From: Takakia lepidozioides
Lineage: Eukaryota; Streptophyta; Takakiopsida; Takakiales; Takakiaceae
Reading direction: 5' to 3'
DNA: 60,000 nt
Assembly: GCA_030704615.1 (NCBI GenBank)
Contig: CM060733.1
Span: 57,166,001-57,226,000, forward strand
A program made the translations under genes and the position numbers. Under the pieces are notes generated by a model. The model was given only the letters and a program-made list of their open reading frames with translations, had not been told where the DNA came from and ran no database searches. Below are positions 55,694-60,000 of this stretch, one piece after another. Numbering within the stretch: the stretch's first letter is position 1; the number at the start of each line of letters is the position of its first letter.

Positions 55694-57915
55694 TCAATTG
55701 TCCAAGAGGTGCTCTTTGAGGTCCACTGACATCTGCCGGATGTCAATTTTGTAGACGTCGTGATGAGGCTCCAGAACACGGGCAAACAGAGACCGCTTGC
55801 GTCGTTGCTCCAATCCTTGACCATACACCACGAGGTAGAATCCTGCTACGGTTAACGCGCCTCCCAAAACTCTGCAATAAACCGAGACCACAATTGTACT
55901 TTATTTTTCGAAACCTAACATTCTGCAAGCATTCTGATAATCTCATTCAGATGAGGAGTTAGGAAGATGCAAAATCATGATATGCAATACAAGTTAAGGT
56001 GGCGATGGCATACATTCCCAGGTAGAGTGTGTCCTTGAGCAGGAGTACCGAGAACACGGCCACCATGAGCATCTGCAATGGGACGTATAACGACACAATG
56101 AAAGGGCCTCCCTTCTGCACGCACCAGGATTGTAGTAGCAGATTAAGCGTCGATGCGATCAATGCCTGCATTCATAAATCATCCCCCAAGCGCATCAGCC
56201 GAGTCCACGTACATTCTTTCAAGAAGTTGTTTGCTGCAAATTGAGAATGCTGATTAACGGAACTGTGATGGTGAACTTACCGCGTACAAAACCCCGATGA
56301 TCTGTGCTGAAGATGTGAGGATAAATTTTGCGAAGTGGAGCTTGCCTGCGCTGATGACTCCGAGAATGCACACTTGAATAAAACCGAAGAAGTATGTGCC
56401 GGCTGTCATGCTGAGAAGAGCAGGATACATCTTCATGACAGGAGCCTGCACATTAAAAAAACAGAAGAATGCTGATGTCAGTGGAAATCTTGGAAATCGA
56501 TTGGAAATCGACATCTTGGAAATCTTGGAAATCTTGATGCTGATCTTGATTTGAAGAACCCTAAAACCCCTCGAGCTATGACAAAGGTAGGACACTGTGC
56601 ATACCTGGTAAGTTAGATAAACACCCCAAGAGACGCAGTTCATGATGAGGAAGAAGATGCCCAAGTGATACTTGTTCACGCTAAACTGCACAATGTCGTG
56701 ATGAAGGAAGGCGCCGAGATTGGCAAATGGCTGCGTGTAGCCGGCGTCGGGGGTGTTGCTACCGCCTCCGAAGAGGGCAATGCCTTTGTATACCGACATG
56801 ATTACAGCTCCGCCGATGCACACTGCTGTTCCGACCACCTTAGCAACGCCCTCACGCCGCCGCAGGTTCACTTTTTCTAATCTGTAATTCCCATGCATAG
56901 CGTCAAGCAGCAATCGATTTGAGGTTCATGGCAGTTGAATTTAATGCTTACAACGTGAGAACAAACTTGTAATAAGGTTAAGGATTTAGGCACATGGAAT
57001 TAGGACATGGCCAGTGTACCCGAGTGCAGCAAGCAAGAAGGTGAACACAGGAATCATGTTCTGTGACACAGCAGCCATCAAGGGAGCTGTGAGTTGCAGC
57101 CCTGCGAGAAATAATTGTTGACTACCCACTACTCTGCAAGACAGCACATAAGCAAACCACCAGATCGAATCATTCCACAGATTGCCATGCCTTGCTGATC
57201 CATTGATGCAAACAGTTGGACTGACATCTTGAGGGGACTCAATCATAACCACCATCAAGATTTCCAACAAGAACCCCTCCCCATGATCGCGCAGTAATAA
57301 CGAAACACACATCACATTGCAGGTTACATAAGTAATCATCATTCATGAACAATCTATCCAATTGTGACGAAAATTGAGATCGTTCCAAGAGGGTGCGCGC
57401 TTACCCTGTCAATGCAAGAAGGTTCAAGCCACCAAAGATTTTGAGAGTCATCGGCGGTCTTTTTTCTCTGCAAATTGCGATCGATTGAGAGATTTGAACG
57501 CAGATGATTTAAGGCAGCTTGGAATTAGAATACAAACAAACACGGTGGCTCTGAACGCATTACACCAGCATGCAAGAAGTGGGTCGCCGTGGCCATGGCG
57601 ATGAGATTATAACCTTTCGTAGTAGTAAGCGATGGGGCCTAAGATGGCGAACGCAATCATGTTGCGGTACATGGAGAGGAGGAACTGGTTGAGCCCGGCG
57701 TCAAGCGCCACCCACGAGAACATTTGTAAGCCCGCGTATCCGAGCTGCACCAGCACGAGCGCGGCGTGCACCACTCGGATGCTGTGTGTCTTGGGCGGCA
57801 CCATGCTCGAGGGGATGAACTGCGAGCCCTCCTTCCGCGACTCCCCGCCTACCGTCACATCAACATCCTCCTCCCCCACCACCACATACTCCCGATCCTC
57901 TGCACTACTCCCCAT
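55694..57915 (-). CDS. WAT1-related (EamA/DMT) membrane transporter, seven exons, 416 aa
   Basis: Exons 57614-57915, 57405-57467, 57020-57133, 56605-56881, 56281-56445, 56014-56165 and 55694-55871. All introns are GT-AG, phases are consistent and the total is 1251 nt. The protein has about ten hydrophobic segments in two EamA halves. The first has VVHAALVLVQLGYAGLQMFS, REKRPPMTLKIFGGLN, LFLAGLQLTAPLMAAVSQNM, LEKVNLRR and GTAVCIGGAVIMSVYKG. The second has APVMKMYPALLSMTAGTYFF, LNLLLQSWCVQKGGPFIVSL, YVPLQMLMVAVFSVLLLKDT and LYLG...VLGGALTVAGFYLVVYG. QSWC..K.GP and the SP/VPLQ motif are WAT1-family hallmarks. Arabidopsis WAT1 is a tonoplast auxin exporter; relatives move amino acids and other small metabolites. 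An acidic N-terminus precedes the first helix. No lesions were seen. Confidence 0.92.
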
Positions 57916-58184
57916 CCTGCACCACCGGCTTGAAAGAATGCGGGAAGAAGGCTGTCAACACGGAATCGCAACCCAATCACATAAAGGACCACTCGGATTG
58001 TAACATTCCCTACACTAAGCTCAACGCTCACTCCAATTCCGACTCCAAGATGCAACACGATCCCCAGTGGGCTACTCCTGATGATGCTACGACGTTGACT
58101 GCATGATTTTGAAAGAAGACGAAGAAGTATCTTTTCCTATCCAAAATCATGAGATGCAACCGAGGAGTGGAGAACAAGACCTAC
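57916..58184. promoter_or_regulatory. Spacer between WAT1-like start and the WDR12-like relic
   Basis: Short region upstream of ATG 57915 that should contain the transporter's promoter. No clear TATA element noted. The WDR12-like gene ends here without its remaining WD repeats. Confidence 0.4.
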
Positions 58185-58435
58185 CTGTTTTTCAGAAGAA
58201 CTCACAGCTCCAGTCTCCAATCTCCTTTTCTTACCACCAACATCTTCCTCGCCCTCAATTTCGTCTCGTAGACTCCACAATTTGATAGACACATCCCATG
58301 ACCCTGAACATACCTAGCAACAACGATAACAATCATTAGATAGAGACATTTATTTTTGAGACATGATAAAGAAAATCTAAAAATCAGAGAATCACACCCA
58401 CATTGCTTAACATATCTAACATAAAGAACTGACGA

Positions 58436-58938
58436 ATTGTGAAACCCATATGGAACTCAAGGTCAAATTGAAATCAACTCCGAGCAACGATGGGTCCAAC
58501 TGAAAATACTCAGAGAATGCATGACCAGAACAGTCATGCACTCGAAGAGCATTTCCAGACATAAATGTGCCAGGGTTGTAACGGTCTTTGCCATAGAATC
58601 AAAAACTAGGTTCCTGAAGGCGACCTTGACCTGACATAACTCTGGACGTTAAGCATGCACCTGTAAGTATTTGCACTGTGTTGAGTAAAAAACAACGTTC
58701 CACATAAGAGGGTGACTTTATCAAGCACTGTGGAACCCATATGGAACTCAAGGTCAAACCAAAATCAACCCCGAGCAACGATGGATGCAACTGAAAGTAC
58801 TCAAAAGATGCACGACCAAAACAGTCGCACAGTCGTAGAGCGTTTCCAGACGTCAATGTGCCAGAGTTGTAACGGTCTTTGCCATGAAATCAAAAACTAG
58901 GTTCCTGAAGGCGACATTGACCTGACATAACTCTGAAA
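58436..58938. repeat. Tandem duplication, 293-bp offset
   Basis: CCCATATGGAACTCAAGGTCAA through CCTGACATAACTCTG occurs at about 58446-58645 and 58738-58938. On the minus strand both contain a protein-like piece (MSGNALR...YFQLxPSLLGVDF) that I do not recognise. It sits in an intron of the WDR12-like relic. Confidence 0.85.
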
Positions 58939-59989
58939 TCATAAATCTAAACTAATAGACTAAATCGCGTGCATAATCGCACTAAAAGTAATAAGAATTC
59001 CAAAAAATTACAACGCCTGACGAAGTTCTCTTCAGAAACCTACCTGCCAAAAGCGGAGTCTATGGTCTTTAGACGCTGTGACAAGCTGCAACTGCTTGGC
59101 ACTTGATCCTGATACCAGAAATGACACGATCAGAAATCAACCGCGTTCCAGAATGTGCAAGTATAGATAGTAGGAACCCTACAACAATTAGTCTGACCTA
59201 AAAGGACCAAACCATGCGTTTGCAAAATCAGATGAGAAAAGGAAAATGCGTCGCACCTGGAGCAGGTATGGGGGCAAGTGACGTTATAACATCAGTGTGA
59301 CCTTGCAAGAGAACTACACATTCTCCTGCAGCATTCCATAACCTGAACAATTGATGTAAATTGATCAACTCTCTGAATTCGCACTGAATTACATTGAAAT
59401 TTGGACACACTACGATTGGAAGAACACAACTTTCTGGCACACAAGGGAACGAAAGCCATGAAAACTAGCTTTGCAATTCGACAGCCAGCAAATCCGAAAC
59501 TGCAAACATCTAAGAACCTGGAATTCCATTCAAATGAGCTGCTGAATTTACCTCCCGTGATTGTCGTATGAGCCAGTTATGATATACTTGGAATTGAAGC
59601 CACTTACAGCGCTGACCCACTCGTCATGCGCGCGAGGTTATTGGGGTTCCGTTGGCAGTACGACAGGAATATATTCAATCGTCAAGATCGTTTCCTGCAA
59701 AGGGGTACGGGCAAGTAGTATATCTCAGAAGAAATACGCATCAATCCCATGTTACACACAATTTCTGGAAGGTTCAACCCCCGGCTAAACAAGAATGCAA
59801 CCTAGGGCATTGAGACCAGAGTAAAGAGATCTGATTCCTTTGATGAGAGGGAATTGTTCGACGGATGTCCTCAGAAGCTCCCCATCAACCGAAAAATCAA
59901 ACGGCTGCGGCTTCTCTGCAATCCACAAAAAAAATAACCCGAATGCACACTGACCTTCATGCAGATTTACGGCTGCCAATATGAACCTC

Positions 59990-59997
59990 TAGGGTTT
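59990..59997 (-). promoter_or_regulatory. Telo-box AAACCCTA
   Basis: AAACCCTA on the minus strand just upstream of the WDR12-like coding remains. Telo-boxes are common in promoters of plant translation and ribosome-biogenesis genes, which fits the gene identity. Confidence 0.5.
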
Positions 59998-60000
59998 AGG

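Larger units (their letters stand above)
58185..60000 (-). pseudogene. WDR12/YTM1-like ribosome biogenesis gene, 5' part only, broken
   Basis: Minus-strand exons: 59831-59915 (EKPQPFDFSVDGELLRTSVE, the NLE domain); 59552-59694 (ETILTIEYIPVVLPTEPQ, TAA at 59638-59640, then AHDEWVSAVSGFNSKYIITG); 59257-59342 (LWNAAGECVVLLQGHTDVIT); 59044-59108 (LQLVTASKDHRLRFWQ); 58185-58313 (VCSGSWDVSIKLWSLRDE, then GGKKRRLE). This follows the order of WDR12/Ytm1 in the PeBoW complex for 60S ribosome assembly in the nucleolus. Lesions: the in-frame TAA; the first exon followed by AT instead of GT (59829-59830); and no further WD repeats, because the WAT1-like gene starts 270 bases on. The extreme 5' end (FILAAVNLHEG) is unlike the family. 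Confidence 0.8.

Overview
The window looks like plant nuclear DNA, most likely from a seed-free land plant (bryophyte, lycophyte or fern). The reasons are: GT-AG introns; a long PLS-type PPR protein with DYW remnants and many PPR fragments; a pTAC7-like plastid gene; a WAT1/EamA transporter; a carotenoid-dioxygenase relic; and dense hAT, CACTA, LINE and Ty3/gypsy remains. I cannot name the species. There is a 500-base assembly gap (10605-11104).

Layout. 1-1.5 kb: 3' part of a decayed gene (copy C) with an amino-methyltransferase-like domain, repeated at 25.6-27.1 kb. 2.5-7.1 kb: PPR gene with a long open PPR tract and a broken DYW tail, plus PPR fragments. 7.3-8.4 kb: intact two-exon pTAC7-like gene whose intron holds extra copies of its own 3' splice site. 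9-12.9 kb: gag fragment, gap and a decayed transposase-like gene. 13.1-14.9 kb and 16.9-17.7 kb: tandem arrays built on palindromes centred on GGCGCC, flanking a truncated relative (copy A) of the methyltransferase-like family. 17.7-20.3 kb: decayed hAT transposase. 20.5-21.6 kb: eleven GC-rich hairpins in AT-rich DNA. 22.0-26.7 kb: the fullest copy (B) of the methyltransferase-like family.

28.3-43.2 kb: a decayed Ty3/gypsy element with the order Gag, protease, C5 cytosine DNA methyltransferase, RT, RNase H, integrase, PHD finger. A 6650-bp CACTA element with a CAG target duplication sits inside its RT. The CACTA itself carries PPR fragments and a LINE. 45.1-46.1 kb: an apparently intact two-exon gene for a 177-residue secreted protein with repeated HLP...PRG motifs, a candidate peptide-signal precursor. 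49.1-53.8 kb: relic carotenoid cleavage dioxygenase gene interrupted by PPR and LINE debris. 55.7-57.9 kb: intact seven-exon WAT1-related transporter. 58.2-60 kb: 5' part of a WDR12/YTM1-like gene, broken.

Intact-looking host genes are few: pTAC7-like, the secreted repeat protein and the WAT1-like transporter, all on the minus strand. The most striking point is that two unrelated DNA-methyltransferase-type domains, a C5-cytosine type inside a retrotransposon and a class-beta amino type in a multicopy family, occur within about 32 kb of repeat-rich DNA.
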